Assembly: GCA_947503365.1 (NCBI GenBank)
Contig: CANNDT010000093.1
Span: forward strand, 1 to 17,305
Length of the DNA: 17,305 bases
Direction: 5' to 3'
DNA from: CANNDT01 sp945876205
Lineage (GTDB): Bacteria > Acidobacteriota > Vicinamibacteria > Vicinamibacterales > UBA2999
Shown: positions 1 to 6,145 of the stretch, piece after piece
Position numbering within the stretch: the stretch's first letter is position 1
Layout: each line of letters begins with the position of its first letter
Notes under the pieces: generated by a model
Told to the model about the DNA's origin: nothing
Databases searched by the model: none
Seen by the model: the letters and a program-made list of their open reading frames with translations, nothing else
Position numbers and translations under genes: made by a program

Positions 1-147
1 ATGTCCGCGATCGGCCGCGGTGAAGCTGCCGACATACATGAACAAGGGCGCGGCCTGAGCCGCGGCTTGGGCGGACACCTTTTCGAATTGCGCGGCGGCG
101 GCGACGCCGGCCACGGTCCACAGGAAGTCGCGGCGCGCGATGGTCAC
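1..147 (-). CDS. Tat-exported lactonase-family protein (6-phosphogluconolactonase-like), N-terminal fragment
   Basis: Only the first 49 codons lie in the window; the gene continues past the left edge. The start is GTG at 147-145, and its bases overlap the TGA stop of the upstream gene (GTGA, 144-147), which supports both the start and translational coupling. The N-terminus carries a twin-arginine type signal (ARRDFLW at residues 4-10, then an Ala/Val-rich stretch to about residue 33). It is followed by MYVGSFTAADRGH, which resembles the first beta-strand of the seven-bladed-propeller lactonase family (COG2706, 3-carboxymuconate cyclase/6-phosphogluconolactonase type). From family knowledge such proteins hydrolyse lactones or are uncharacterised exported propellers; the substrate cannot be read from this fragment. 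The assignment rests on a short motif, so the family is likely but not certain. Confidence 0.7.
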   Translation of the reverse strand, partial: MTIARRDFLWTVAGVAAAAQFEKVSAQAAAQAAPLFMYVGSFTAADRGH

Positions 148-455
148 GCCTCGCCTCGGCGGATCTTCTCCAGCTTGGCGTCGCGCTCGGAGGCGAGCCG
201 CTCGCGCTCGCGCCGGAACTGGCGGCCGATCTCGTCGAGCTCTGTGGGGTCGGCGGCGAGGTGGGCGTTCATCGCCGCCTGCTGCAGGATCTCCTGCTCG
301 GCGAGTTTCGCTTCGTAGATGCTTCGCACCTCGGCGAGCGCCGCCTTCTGCGCGTCGGTCATCGGCCGGGTCGTGACGCCTTCTTCCGCGTCCTTTTTGC
401 GCAGCCGCTCCATTGCGATGTCGAACGCCGATTTGGGCGCACCTTCTTCAGCCAT
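144..455 (-). CDS. Conserved hypothetical coiled-coil protein, 103 aa
   Basis: A small, highly charged cytoplasmic protein with no signal peptide or membrane segment. Residues 10-25 (AFDIAMERLRKKDAEEG) and the long Lys/Glu/Arg/Ala-rich stretch from about residue 34 to the C-terminus predict almost continuous helix with coiled-coil character. I do not recognise an assigned function; similar short hypothetical proteins with an 'AMERLRKKDAEEG' N-terminus seem familiar from Acidobacteria and Verrucomicrobia, but that is memory, not a search. The start is ATG at 455-453; no convincing Shine-Dalgarno precedes it. Its stop overlaps the GTG start of the lactonase fragment, so the two probably form one transcription unit. 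It is divergent from the gene starting at 497, with only 41 bp between them. Confidence 0.75.
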   Translation of the reverse strand: MAEEGAPKSAFDIAMERLRKKDAEEGVTTRPMTDAQKAALAEVRSIYEAKLAEQEILQQAAMNAHLAADPTELDEIGRQFRRERERLASERDAKLEKIRRGEA

Positions 456-496
456 GGCATTCAGCTTACTTCGGCCGTACGCAGTGTGATAAATGA

Positions 497-1075
497 ATGC
501 CTATGACCCGAGCACATGCACTCGCCCTGAGCTTCGCCCTCCTGACGGCCGGCCTCTGTGCTGGGCTGGAGGCCGCATCGCAAGCGACCCCCAGGGAAAC
601 TGTCGCGGGAATCGTTAACTTCACGCCGATCGATGGGAACGTGACAGTCGGGGGAGCGCTGCCACCCGGCGCCGTTGCCGAACTGAAGCGGCGTGGGTTC
701 AAGGCGGTGATCAACCTGCGCAAAGCGAATGAGGCCAACGCCAACGTCGAAGCGGAAGGGGAGGCCGTGCGTGCGGGCGGCCTGAAGTACATCTACCTGC
801 CGCTTTCCCCGACCGATCCCTACGAGGCGACCGCGCCGCAGGTGGACGCGTTTCTGAAGGCCCTCAACGATCGCTCGAACTGGCCGGTGTTCATTCACAG
901 CAACCAATCGCATCGTCCTACCGGTCTGCTGGTGATCAAGCGCGTGCTCGAGGAGGGCTGGACGCTTGAGAAGGCCTACGCCGCTCCCGACAGCCAGGTC
1001 CTGGCCGACGGCAGCGCCGGCTCGAAAGGCATCAAGGACTTCGCCGAGAAGTACCTCAAGGCGCACGGCAAGTAG
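497..1075 (+). CDS. Secreted dual-specificity-phosphatase-like protein, catalytic Cys replaced by Ser
   Basis: A 192-residue protein with a hydrophobic signal peptide (about residues 5-27), so probably periplasmic. Residues 38-160 resemble the small tyrosine-phosphatase-fold family seen in 'beta-lactamase hydrolase-like' phosphatases: GNVTVGGALPPGAVAELKRR, then GFKAVINLRK (68-77), a P-loop-like VFIHSNQSHRPTG (131-143) and IKRVLEEGWTLEKA. In active members the P-loop reads HCxxxxR; here His134 and Arg140 are kept but the catalytic Cys is Ser135 (AGC, 899-901). It may be a pseudophosphatase or binding protein, or the base may be a sequence error. Two ATG codons (497 and 503) are in frame and neither has a clear ribosome site. 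It heads a plus-strand run; the next start is 8 bp after its stop. Confidence 0.75.
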   Translation: MPMTRAHALALSFALLTAGLCAGLEAASQATPRETVAGIVNFTPIDGNVTVGGALPPGAVAELKRRGFKAVINLRKANEANANVEAEGEAVRAGGLKYIYLPLSPTDPYEATAPQVDAFLKALNDRSNWPVFIHSNQSHRPTGLLVIKRVLEEGWTLEKAYAAPDSQVLADGSAGSKGIKDFAEKYLKAHGK

Positions 1076-1083
1076 CGCCGCGG

Positions 1084-1383
1084 GTGCTCGCGGTCTTCAC
1101 GCTGTTTCTCATCCCGGTGGGCGGCGGGATTCCGGCCGGCGTGCTGATCGCGTTCGGCATCGATCCGATGACGGGTCGGGCGGCGGCGCACGCGGCCGGT
1201 CACGGCTTCATTGGCGGCTGGGCCGTCGCCATCGCGGGCGACATGCTCTACTACGCGGTCATTGCCTTCACGACCCTGCGGCTGAACGCCTACATCAAGG
1301 ATCCGAACACGACGATGGTGATCGTCCTTGTCGGCATGATCCTGGTGCCGATCGCCGTCCGGCGGGTGAGGGCGCTATGGTAG
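1084..1383 (+). CDS. Small multi-spanning membrane protein, 99 aa
   Basis: Three hydrophobic segments are visible: residues 2-24 (VFTLFLIPVGGGIPAGVLIA), about 43-63 (IGGWAVAIAGDMLYYAVIAF) and 75-92 (TTMVIVLVGMILVPIAV). The first loosely recalls the N-terminus of proteins annotated as small multidrug export proteins (LFLIPVGGGIPAGVL pattern), but the rest does not let me confirm that family, so the function is unknown. The GTG start at 1084 is 8 bp after the preceding stop and has no Shine-Dalgarno, so expression may depend on coupling. Its stop at 1381-1383 lies just inside the next gene (ATG at 1377), a 7-base overlap that supports a real gene in an operon. Confidence 0.6.
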   Translation: MLAVFTLFLIPVGGGIPAGVLIAFGIDPMTGRAAAHAAGHGFIGGWAVAIAGDMLYYAVIAFTTLRLNAYIKDPNTTMVIVLVGMILVPIAVRRVRALW

Positions 1384-2027
1384 GCTCCACGCAAGTCTTG
1401 CCGATCCCAAGAAGACTCCGTGCCTCCGTGTCTCCATGGCTATTGATCGCGATAGTCATTGCGGGAGTGGCGCCGTTCGCGCAAGAAGGCGGCGTGCTAT
1501 TCGTTGGCAGCAGCATCTTCCATCGCTGGACCAACCTCGAGAAGCAGATGGCACCGCTCCCTGTCGTGAACCGCGGGGTTGACGGGTACATGACGACCAA
1601 CCTGCTGCGGATGGTGGACGCGGTCGTCATCCCTTCTCGCCCGAAGATCGTCGTCTATTACGCCGGCAGCAACGACGTGGACGCGGGGGATGCGGCGGCG
1701 GCCATCGTCGGTCGCATTCGGCAATTCGTCGACCGCGTGACGGCGGCTCTCCCGGCCACGCGCATCGTGTTCGTGTCGATCAATCGCGCTCCCGAGAAAG
1801 AGGATCGATGGGACGTGGTCGATGCGGTCAACGATCAGATCAAGATGTTGGCCGCGCAGTCGCAGCGGCTCGACTACGTGGACGTGAATCCCGTCCTCTT
1901 CAACGCCAATGGCACGCCGCGGTTCGATCTCTACATGTCCGATGAACTGCATCTGAGGCCGGCGGCGTACGAAGGGTTCACCCGGATCCTGAAGCCGATT
2001 CTCACGAAAGCCTTTGAGGCGCCGTAG
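1377..2027 (+). CDS. SGNH/GDSL-family hydrolase, exported
   Basis: A 216-residue protein with the blocks of the SGNH hydrolase fold (GDSL-like lipase/acylhydrolase, PF13472 type). Block I is VGSSIF (43-48, Ser46 as likely nucleophile), block II NRGVDGYMTTNL with Gly70, block III YYAGSNDV with Asn99, and block V DELH with Asp189 and His192. Family members de-esterify lipids, acylated sugars or cell-wall substituents; the substrate is not evident here. Residues 20-36 form a hydrophobic signal or anchor after several Arg residues. The frame is open further upstream, but I chose ATG at 1377 because GTGAGGG lies just before it and it overlaps the preceding gene by 7 bases. An alternative start is GTG at 1428, inside a small tandem repeat. 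It is third in the plus-strand run. Confidence 0.85.
   Translation: MVGSTQVLPIPRRLRASVSPWLLIAIVIAGVAPFAQEGGVLFVGSSIFHRWTNLEKQMAPLPVVNRGVDGYMTTNLLRMVDAVVIPSRPKIVVYYAGSNDVDAGDAAAAIVGRIRQFVDRVTAALPATRIVFVSINRAPEKEDRWDVVDAVNDQIKMLAAQSQRLDYVDVNPVLFNANGTPRFDLYMSDELHLRPAAYEGFTRILKPILTKAFEAP
1416..1439 (+). repeat. Three imperfect 8-bp tandem units (ctccgtgc type)
   Basis: The units are ctccgtgc (1416-1423), ctccgtgt (1424-1431) and ctccatgg (1432-1439). They lie in the N-terminal coding region of the SGNH hydrolase, just before its hydrophobic segment. The period is not a multiple of three, so copy-number change would shift the reading frame relative to the upstream ATG but not relative to a start inside or after the repeat. 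Confidence 0.6.
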
Positions 2028-2032
2028 CGCGC

Positions 2033-2059
2033 TTCCTGGTTCCTGGTTCCTGGTTCCGG
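2033..2059 (+). repeat. 7-bp tandem repeat (ttcctgg, three copies plus a partial)
   Basis: Three perfect ttcctgg units occupy 2033-2053, followed by ttccgg at 2054-2059. The array fills nearly the whole 33-bp gap between the SGNH hydrolase stop and the GTG start at 2061, so the downstream gene has no ordinary ribosome binding site. Confidence 0.9.
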
Positions 2060-2060
2060 T

Positions 2061-2747
2061 GTGAAACCCTGGGAACTTCTCGGCGAGACGCGTACGCCTG
2101 ACGGCACGTTGCTCGCGCTGACCCGTCGCGACCGCGAGTACGTCATCCTGGCCAACGGCAAGAGCCTGATGTCGAGCCGCATGCACGGCTCGGAGGAGGC
2201 GCTCGCCACCATCGTCTTCAAGCAAGCAGGGATCGGGGAGAGCCCATGTGTCCTCGTCGGCGGACTCGGCATGGGTTTCACGCTGCGCGCCACGCTCGAT
2301 GCGCTGCCGCCAGCGGCGAGCGTGGTGGTCGCGGAACTGTTGCCCGAGGTCGTCGAATGGAATCGGAAGACGCTGGCGCCGCTCGCGAATAGTCCGCTGG
2401 ACGATCAGCGCGTGGAAGTTATCGTCAGCGACGTGGCCGATGTGCTCGCGTCGAGCCGCGATCGGTTCGACGCCGTGCTGCTGGACGTCGACAACGGTCC
2501 CGACGCATTCACGGCGAGCGCCAACGATCGACTCTACGGCGATGCCGGTATTGCGGCAATCAAGGCATCCCTCAAATCCGGCGGCATCGTCGGCGTCTGG
2601 TCGGCGTGGGAGAGCAAGAAGTTCGAGCAGCGGCTGCGCTACGCCGGGTTCGAGGTGAAGGTCGAGCGAGTGCGCGCCCGCCTGAAGAAGGGCGGCCCGC
2701 GTCACACGATATTCCTGGGGCGCAAGTCCGGTTGGATTCTGGACTGA
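2061..2747 (+). CDS. Spermidine-synthase-like protein (SpeE-related Rossmann fold)
   Basis: A 228-residue cytoplasmic protein related to polyamine aminopropyltransferases (COG0421). The N-terminal MKPWELLGETRTPDG and SSRMHGSEEALA (38-49) match the beta-domain and linker of this group. The nucleotide-binding loop is VLVGGLGMGFTLR (64-76), with the acidic residue Glu92 at the end of the next strand (VVVAELLPEVVEW) and LLDVDNGP (140-147) in the position of the aminopropyltransferase active-site loop. True spermidine synthases are usually about 280-300 residues; this shorter form lacks parts I would expect for polyamine binding, so it may be a methyltransferase-like relative rather than a spermidine synthase. 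The start is GTG at 2061, directly after a 7-bp tandem repeat with no Shine-Dalgarno. It ends the plus-strand run. Confidence 0.8.
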   Translation: MKPWELLGETRTPDGTLLALTRRDREYVILANGKSLMSSRMHGSEEALATIVFKQAGIGESPCVLVGGLGMGFTLRATLDALPPAASVVVAELLPEVVEWNRKTLAPLANSPLDDQRVEVIVSDVADVLASSRDRFDAVLLDVDNGPDAFTASANDRLYGDAGIAAIKASLKSGGIVGVWSAWESKKFEQRLRYAGFEVKVERVRARLKKGGPRHTIFLGRKSGWILD

Positions 2748-2869
2748 TTCGGCGAAGTTGTGGATCCATGTGCGGTATTGTGGCGTCGTCTGACGCGTCG
2801 TTCCAGTGCAAGACAGATCGGATCGTCCGCTAGCGGCGCACAAGTCGGTGGAACGTCTACGGTTTCGAC

Positions 2870-3352
2870 CTATTCTCCGATGCTCCGGAGCGCATGCGTG
2901 ACGAGCCCCTCTTCCACATACATGCCGGCGTCAATCAGCTTTGCCACGAGCGGTCGAGCTTCATCGAGCACGCCGCGTTCCTTCGAACGTAGGACGATAC
3001 CCAGCGACCCGATCACGGGGACGCCATGCGCCATAGCGCACCGCCTGGCCGCGAGATCATCCAGCACCGCCCAGCGGGATCCGAGCGCCGCGTGCGCGAG
3101 CACCTGAGACTCGCCAGAGCCAAGATCCCAATGCTCAACGCTGGTAGGAACTGCGATGTGTGGCACCTGATGTCGCCCGGCCCATTCCAACGCTGCTGTC
3201 GCCGTCTTGTCTCGGTGTTCGCCGTCGCGTACTTCGTCGATGACGGCAAGTGGAACCAGGATGGTGGGTGCGACTCGCTCGATCAAATCGAGACGGCCGA
3301 TGCGAGAAAAGAGGATGAGTGGTGAGGCGTCAAGAACCCACGCCTCACTCAC
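2870..3352 (-). CDS. PIN-domain toxin, DUF3368 family
   Basis: A 160-residue protein with the PIN nuclease layout: Asp8 in WVLDASPLILFSRIG, Glu40 in VIDEV, Glu81 in GSGESQVLAHA and Asp98/Asp99 in AVLDDLAARR. The C-terminal GVPVIGSLGIVLRSKERG (110-127), and the end with LIDAGMYVEEGL, are typical of DUF3368 (PF11848). PIN toxins are Mg-dependent RNases; the target is unknown here. I chose GTG at 3352-3350 because the protein then begins just before the first beta-strand and overlaps the antitoxin stop by 8 bases, a common arrangement in such modules. The frame is open to 3436, but that extension lies over the antitoxin. The four acidic positions look intact, so the toxin is probably active. Confidence 0.88.
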   Translation of the reverse strand: MSEAWVLDASPLILFSRIGRLDLIERVAPTILVPLAVIDEVRDGEHRDKTATAALEWAGRHQVPHIAVPTSVEHWDLGSGESQVLAHAALGSRWAVLDDLAARRCAMAHGVPVIGSLGIVLRSKERGVLDEARPLVAKLIDAGMYVEEGLVTHALRSIGE

Positions 3353-3596
3353 GATGGATTTCTTCCTGGAGTTCCTCGGCCGTGACTTGGACCACGGGAA
3401 TGCGACGATGTGAGAGCTCGTTGATGAACTCCGCACGACTGGTTCCCGCGATTTCCGCTGCTTTCGACTGCGAAATCTCGCCCTTCGAGTACCAGAGCAG
3501 GGCGGCAGCGACCCGCATCTCCTTCACGAACTCAGGAGGGGAAAGTCGAAGGGCAGAGAGCGCACCATCTGGCACGTCGAAGGTTACAGTAGGCAT
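3345..3596 (-). CDS. UPF0175-family antitoxin
   Basis: An 83-residue protein of the UPF0175 family (PF03683). Visible hallmarks are the N-terminal strand MPTVTFDVPD, then a helix-turn-helix-like core: LLWYSKGEISQSKAAEIAGTS (33-53) followed by RAEFINELSHRRIPVV. The family is known as the partner of DUF3368/PIN toxins; by analogy it would neutralise the toxin and bind its own promoter. ATG at 3596-3594 has an AGGAG motif 8 bases upstream, which decides this start over an in-frame one 7 codons earlier. Its stop lies within the first codons of the toxin. The 241 bp upstream, shared with the divergent HAD gene, presumably hold the promoter; no strong consensus stood out. Confidence 0.9.
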   Translation of the reverse strand: MPTVTFDVPDGALSALRLSPPEFVKEMRVAAALLWYSKGEISQSKAAEIAGTSRAEFINELSHRRIPVVQVTAEELQEEIHRE

Positions 3597-3837
3597 CAGT
3601 CGGCTCCTGGAACGCACGGCGGCGGCCGTCGTGGACCTTCCGCTCTTCCCAGCATACCGTGGACGTCAGGTGTCCGTGAACTTGAGGCGTCGGCCCATCT
3701 CACCCACAGGCTCGGGGAAGATCGGGCAGGACCCGGGTCACCTGCAGGGGACGTTGCGCTTCGACGCGGCTACGACGAGCCGGCCTCGCTGTTATCCTGT
3801 GCGAGGCGCGGCGACCTGTTGTCATGCGCGATGAGGA

Positions 3838-4494
3838 GTGTCGCGTCCGCACGCAGGCTCTGTGACATTTATTTTCGATCTCGACGGAACACTCAGCGAT
3901 CCAGCGGTCGGCATTGGCCGTTCGATTAACTACGCGCTCGACGCATTCGGCCACCGACAACTCAGGGACGCGGAGGTGTCGCAGCACATCGGCCCTCCCT
4001 TGGAGTCGGCCTTCCGGCGAATTGTGCCGGGAGCCTCGGACGTGGCAATTCTCGGCATGGTCGCGAAGTACCGCGAGAGGTACGGCAACGTTGGATACGC
4101 GGAGAACGTCGTCTATCCAGGCATCCCGGAAGCCCTTGACGATCTCGCCTCGCAAGGCATCTCGATGGGGGTCTGCACGTCGAAGAGGGCAGACTTCGCT
4201 GAACGCATCCTGACGCTACTTAACCTCCGCACGTACTTTGAGTTCGTGTGCGGGGGAGATGTCGGCGTGCCGAAGGACCTCCAGTTGCGGATGCTCCTCG
4301 AGCAAGGCACAGTCGATGCAAGTTCAACGATGATTGGCGATCGCGCGGTCGCCGTGATCGCCGCACGCGCCAACGGTATTCGATCCGTCGGCGTCCTATG
4401 GGGTCACGGGAGCAAGACAGAACTTGTTGATGCCGGAGCCGATCAACTCGTTGAGTTCCCGTTCGAGCTAAGGCGGCTCGAGGATTACGGCTGA
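3838..4494 (+). CDS. HAD-superfamily hydrolase, phosphoglycolate-phosphatase-like
   Basis: A 218-residue cytoplasmic protein with HAD motif I FIFDLDGTLSD (11-21, nucleophile Asp14 and acid/base Asp16), motif II VCTSKR (112-117), Lys146 near motif III (GVPKDLQ) and motif IV MIGDRAVAVIAARANG (165-180). The helical cap (residues 20-90, including IGPPLESAFRRIVPG) is of the Gph/PGMB type, so a small phosphorylated sugar or acid is a likely substrate. Relatives I know read GDRxxDxxGA in motif IV; here the second Asp is Ala172 (codon GCC, 4351-4353). The start is uncertain: GTG at 3838 has GAGG directly against it, and GTG at 3862 would begin right before the first strand. It overlaps the 3' end of the cupin gene by 10 bases on the opposite strand. 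Confidence 0.85.
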   Translation: MSRPHAGSVTFIFDLDGTLSDPAVGIGRSINYALDAFGHRQLRDAEVSQHIGPPLESAFRRIVPGASDVAILGMVAKYRERYGNVGYAENVVYPGIPEALDDLASQGISMGVCTSKRADFAERILTLLNLRTYFEFVCGGDVGVPKDLQLRMLLEQGTVDASSTMIGDRAVAVIAARANGIRSVGVLWGHGSKTELVDAGADQLVEFPFELRRLEDYG

Positions 4495-4997
4495 TCGATG
4501 TTCACGCTGTAGTAGGTGATCTGCGGCCGCACGTCGCGGAACCAGTGCACGGTCGCGGCGGGGACCACGACGACGTCGCCTTGCTTCAATTCCACGTTCG
4601 TGCCGCCCGAGACCGACGTGCCGCGCAGCTCGCCGGCGGAGAGCTCCTTCTGTCCTTCGAGCGTACCGCCCGTGACGAGGGTCGCTTCGCCGTCCTGGAT
4701 GAAGAAGATGTGCGTGCGCTTCTGATGAAACTCTGAGACACCGGCCTCCGCGCGACGGAGGACCTGCATGTTGTAGTTCGCTGCCGAGGCGAGTTGAGGT
4801 TGCTTGGCGGCGAGCGCCTTCTCGATGATGGCCGCCGCCTCGCTCGCGGGGATGTGCCGGGCGACGGGACGATCTTGTGCGAGAAGCGGGGCGGCCGTTC
4901 GCTCGGTCTGGGCGAAGAAGGTCGTGTAGCCGTGGTGCGCAAACGCCGAGGGGCCCGCCAGGGCAATGGCGATGATCGCCAGAAGCGTGCGTCTCAT
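4485..4997 (-). CDS. Secreted cupin-domain protein
   Basis: A 170-residue protein with a clear signal peptide (MRRTLLAIIAIALAGPSAFA, cleavage near residue 20). The cupin barrel covers about 74-168: motif 1 is EFHQKRTHIFFIQDGEATL (89-107) and motif 2 is GDVVVVPAATVHWFRDV (140-156). His91, His96 and His151 are possible metal ligands, but motif 1 is not the classical HxH spacing, so metal binding is uncertain. Exported single-cupin proteins like this usually have no assigned reaction. The ATG at 4997-4995 follows an AGGAGG Shine-Dalgarno with good spacing, which fixes the start although the frame is open further upstream. It is divergent from the methyltransferase-like gene (96 bp apart). Confidence 0.85.
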   Translation of the reverse strand: MRRTLLAIIAIALAGPSAFAHHGYTTFFAQTERTAAPLLAQDRPVARHIPASEAAAIIEKALAAKQPQLASAANYNMQVLRRAEAGVSEFHQKRTHIFFIQDGEATLVTGGTLEGQKELSAGELRGTSVSGGTNVELKQGDVVVVPAATVHWFRDVRPQITYYSVNIDQP

Positions 4998-5093
4998 GGT
5001 CGCCTCCTCGGGAAACCATACACCCGAAAGGCCGGATATACTCCTTTCCCATATTCCCACTGTGCAGTTTTTATCTTTAATCTGGAGGCGAGC

Positions 5094-5897
5094 ATGTATC
5101 CACGGCACGTGATTCGGCTGGTGCTCTGTTCGGCGGTTCTGACCCTCTTCGCGGCCAGCGCGTCGGCCCAGGGGGCCACGCAAGATGCGTTCGAGCCGCA
5201 GGTTGGCCAGGCAGGCAAGGACGTCGTCTGGGTGCCTACGCCCCAGGCGCTCGTCGAGAAGATGCTCGACATGGCCAAGGTCACGCCGCAGGACTATCTG
5301 ATCGATCTCGGCTCGGGCGACGGCCGCACGGTGATCACCGCGGCCAAGCGCGGCCTGACGGCGCACGGCATCGAATACAACCCCGAGATGGTCGACCTTG
5401 CGAAGCGCAATGCGACGACGGAGGGTGTGTCCGGGAAGGCGACGTTCGTGAAAGCCGATCTCTTCGAGAGCGACTTCTCGAAGGCGCAGGTGGTGACGAT
5501 GTTCCTGTTGCCGTCGATCAACCTGAAGCTGCGGCCCACCATCCTGAACATGAAGCCCGGCACGCGCGTCGTGTCGAACTCGTTCACGATGGAAGACTGG
5601 ACGGCCGATCAGATCGAGACGATTCCGGAATGCACCACCTGGTGCACGGCGCACCTGTGGATCGTGCCGGCGAAAGTGGCGGGGACGTGGCAGATGCCGC
5701 AGGGCACGCTGACGCTCAATCAGAGCTTCCAGATGGTGGCCGGGTCTTTGGGCGCCACGCCGATCTCCGACGGTCGACTCCGCGGCGAAGAAGTCACCTT
5801 CAGGGTTGGCGACGCCGTCTACACCGGCCGGGTTGACGGCAACACGCTCCGCGGCACGGTCACCGGCGGCGGAGCCTGGACCGCGACGCGGAGGTAG
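5094..5897 (+). CDS. SAM-dependent methyltransferase-fold protein with a signal peptide
   Basis: A 267-residue protein. Residues 1-26 form a typical Sec signal (basic start, LVLCSAVLTLFA core, ASASAQ end). Residues 45-185 are a class I methyltransferase fold: VWVPTPQALVEKML, motif I LIDLGSGDGRTV (69-80), acidic post-I residue Glu94 in HGIEYNPEMVDLA, and VKADLFESDF (119-128). The C-terminal part (about 195-267: VAGTWQMPQGTLTL, GRLRGEEVTFRVGD, GNTLRGTVTGG) reads as a small beta-barrel of repeated strands, probably for ligand or lipid binding. ATG at 5094 has GGAGG 5 bases upstream. Export is odd for a SAM enzyme because SAM is cytoplasmic. It may be a membrane-anchored enzyme facing the cytoplasm, or use another ligand. 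Confidence 0.85.
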   Translation: MYPRHVIRLVLCSAVLTLFAASASAQGATQDAFEPQVGQAGKDVVWVPTPQALVEKMLDMAKVTPQDYLIDLGSGDGRTVITAAKRGLTAHGIEYNPEMVDLAKRNATTEGVSGKATFVKADLFESDFSKAQVVTMFLLPSINLKLRPTILNMKPGTRVVSNSFTMEDWTADQIETIPECTTWCTAHLWIVPAKVAGTWQMPQGTLTLNQSFQMVAGSLGATPISDGRLRGEEVTFRVGDAVYTGRVDGNTLRGTVTGGGAWTATRR

Positions 5898-6065
5898 AAA
5901 CGGCGGGGACTGCGGGGCGGATGAGCTCGAATTGCGAAACGCTGTTTGCTGCTCTTATTGCACAACGTCTCAACGAAAAGGCTCATCCATGCCTCAGTTT
6001 CAAGCACTGTCCACGGAGTCGAAGTCGCTGTGTGTCGCGCACCCTCGCACCGTATTCCTTTCGCG

Positions 6066-6094
6066 TTGACAATCCGCTGACCTCAACATAGGCT
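6066..6094 (+). promoter_or_regulatory. Sigma70-like promoter for the TonB-dependent receptor
   Basis: TTGACA at 6066-6071, a 17-bp spacer and TAGGCT at 6089-6094. The -35 is perfect, the -10 weaker. The predicted transcript would start near 6100, at the left arm of an inverted repeat. The preceding stretch 5898-6065 holds no gene that I can support. Confidence 0.55.
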
Positions 6095-6100
6095 CCGGCC

Positions 6101-6129
6101 ACCTGCGCACGAGGTTCCGCTGCGCAGGT
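6101..6129 (+). promoter_or_regulatory. Perfect 9-bp inverted repeat in the receptor leader
   Basis: The arms are acctgcgca (6101-6109) and tgcgcaggt (6121-6129), with an 11-base loop. It lies between the predicted transcription start and the GGAGG ribosome site at 6135-6139. It could be an operator for a dimeric repressor, or an RNA stem at the very 5' end of the mRNA that stabilises the message or affects ribosome access. Confidence 0.6.
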
Positions 6130-6145
6130 CTCCTGGAGGCTTGTG

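Noticed and set aside
1497..2843. Long minus-strand open frame (448 codons) opposite the SGNH hydrolase and spermidine-synthase-like genes
   Set aside because: The protein is Arg/His-rich with no recognisable domain and lies antisense to two genes with clear family motifs; it is a typical high-GC shadow.
2748..2869. Possible small gene between the spermidine-synthase-like gene and the toxin
   Set aside because: Short open frames there have no ribosome site and no recognisable protein; the 122 bp appear to be plain intergenic DNA.
3838..3840. ATG at 3831 as the HAD start
   Set aside because: It is in a different frame from the FDLDGT motif; only the GTG codons at 3838 or 3862 fit.
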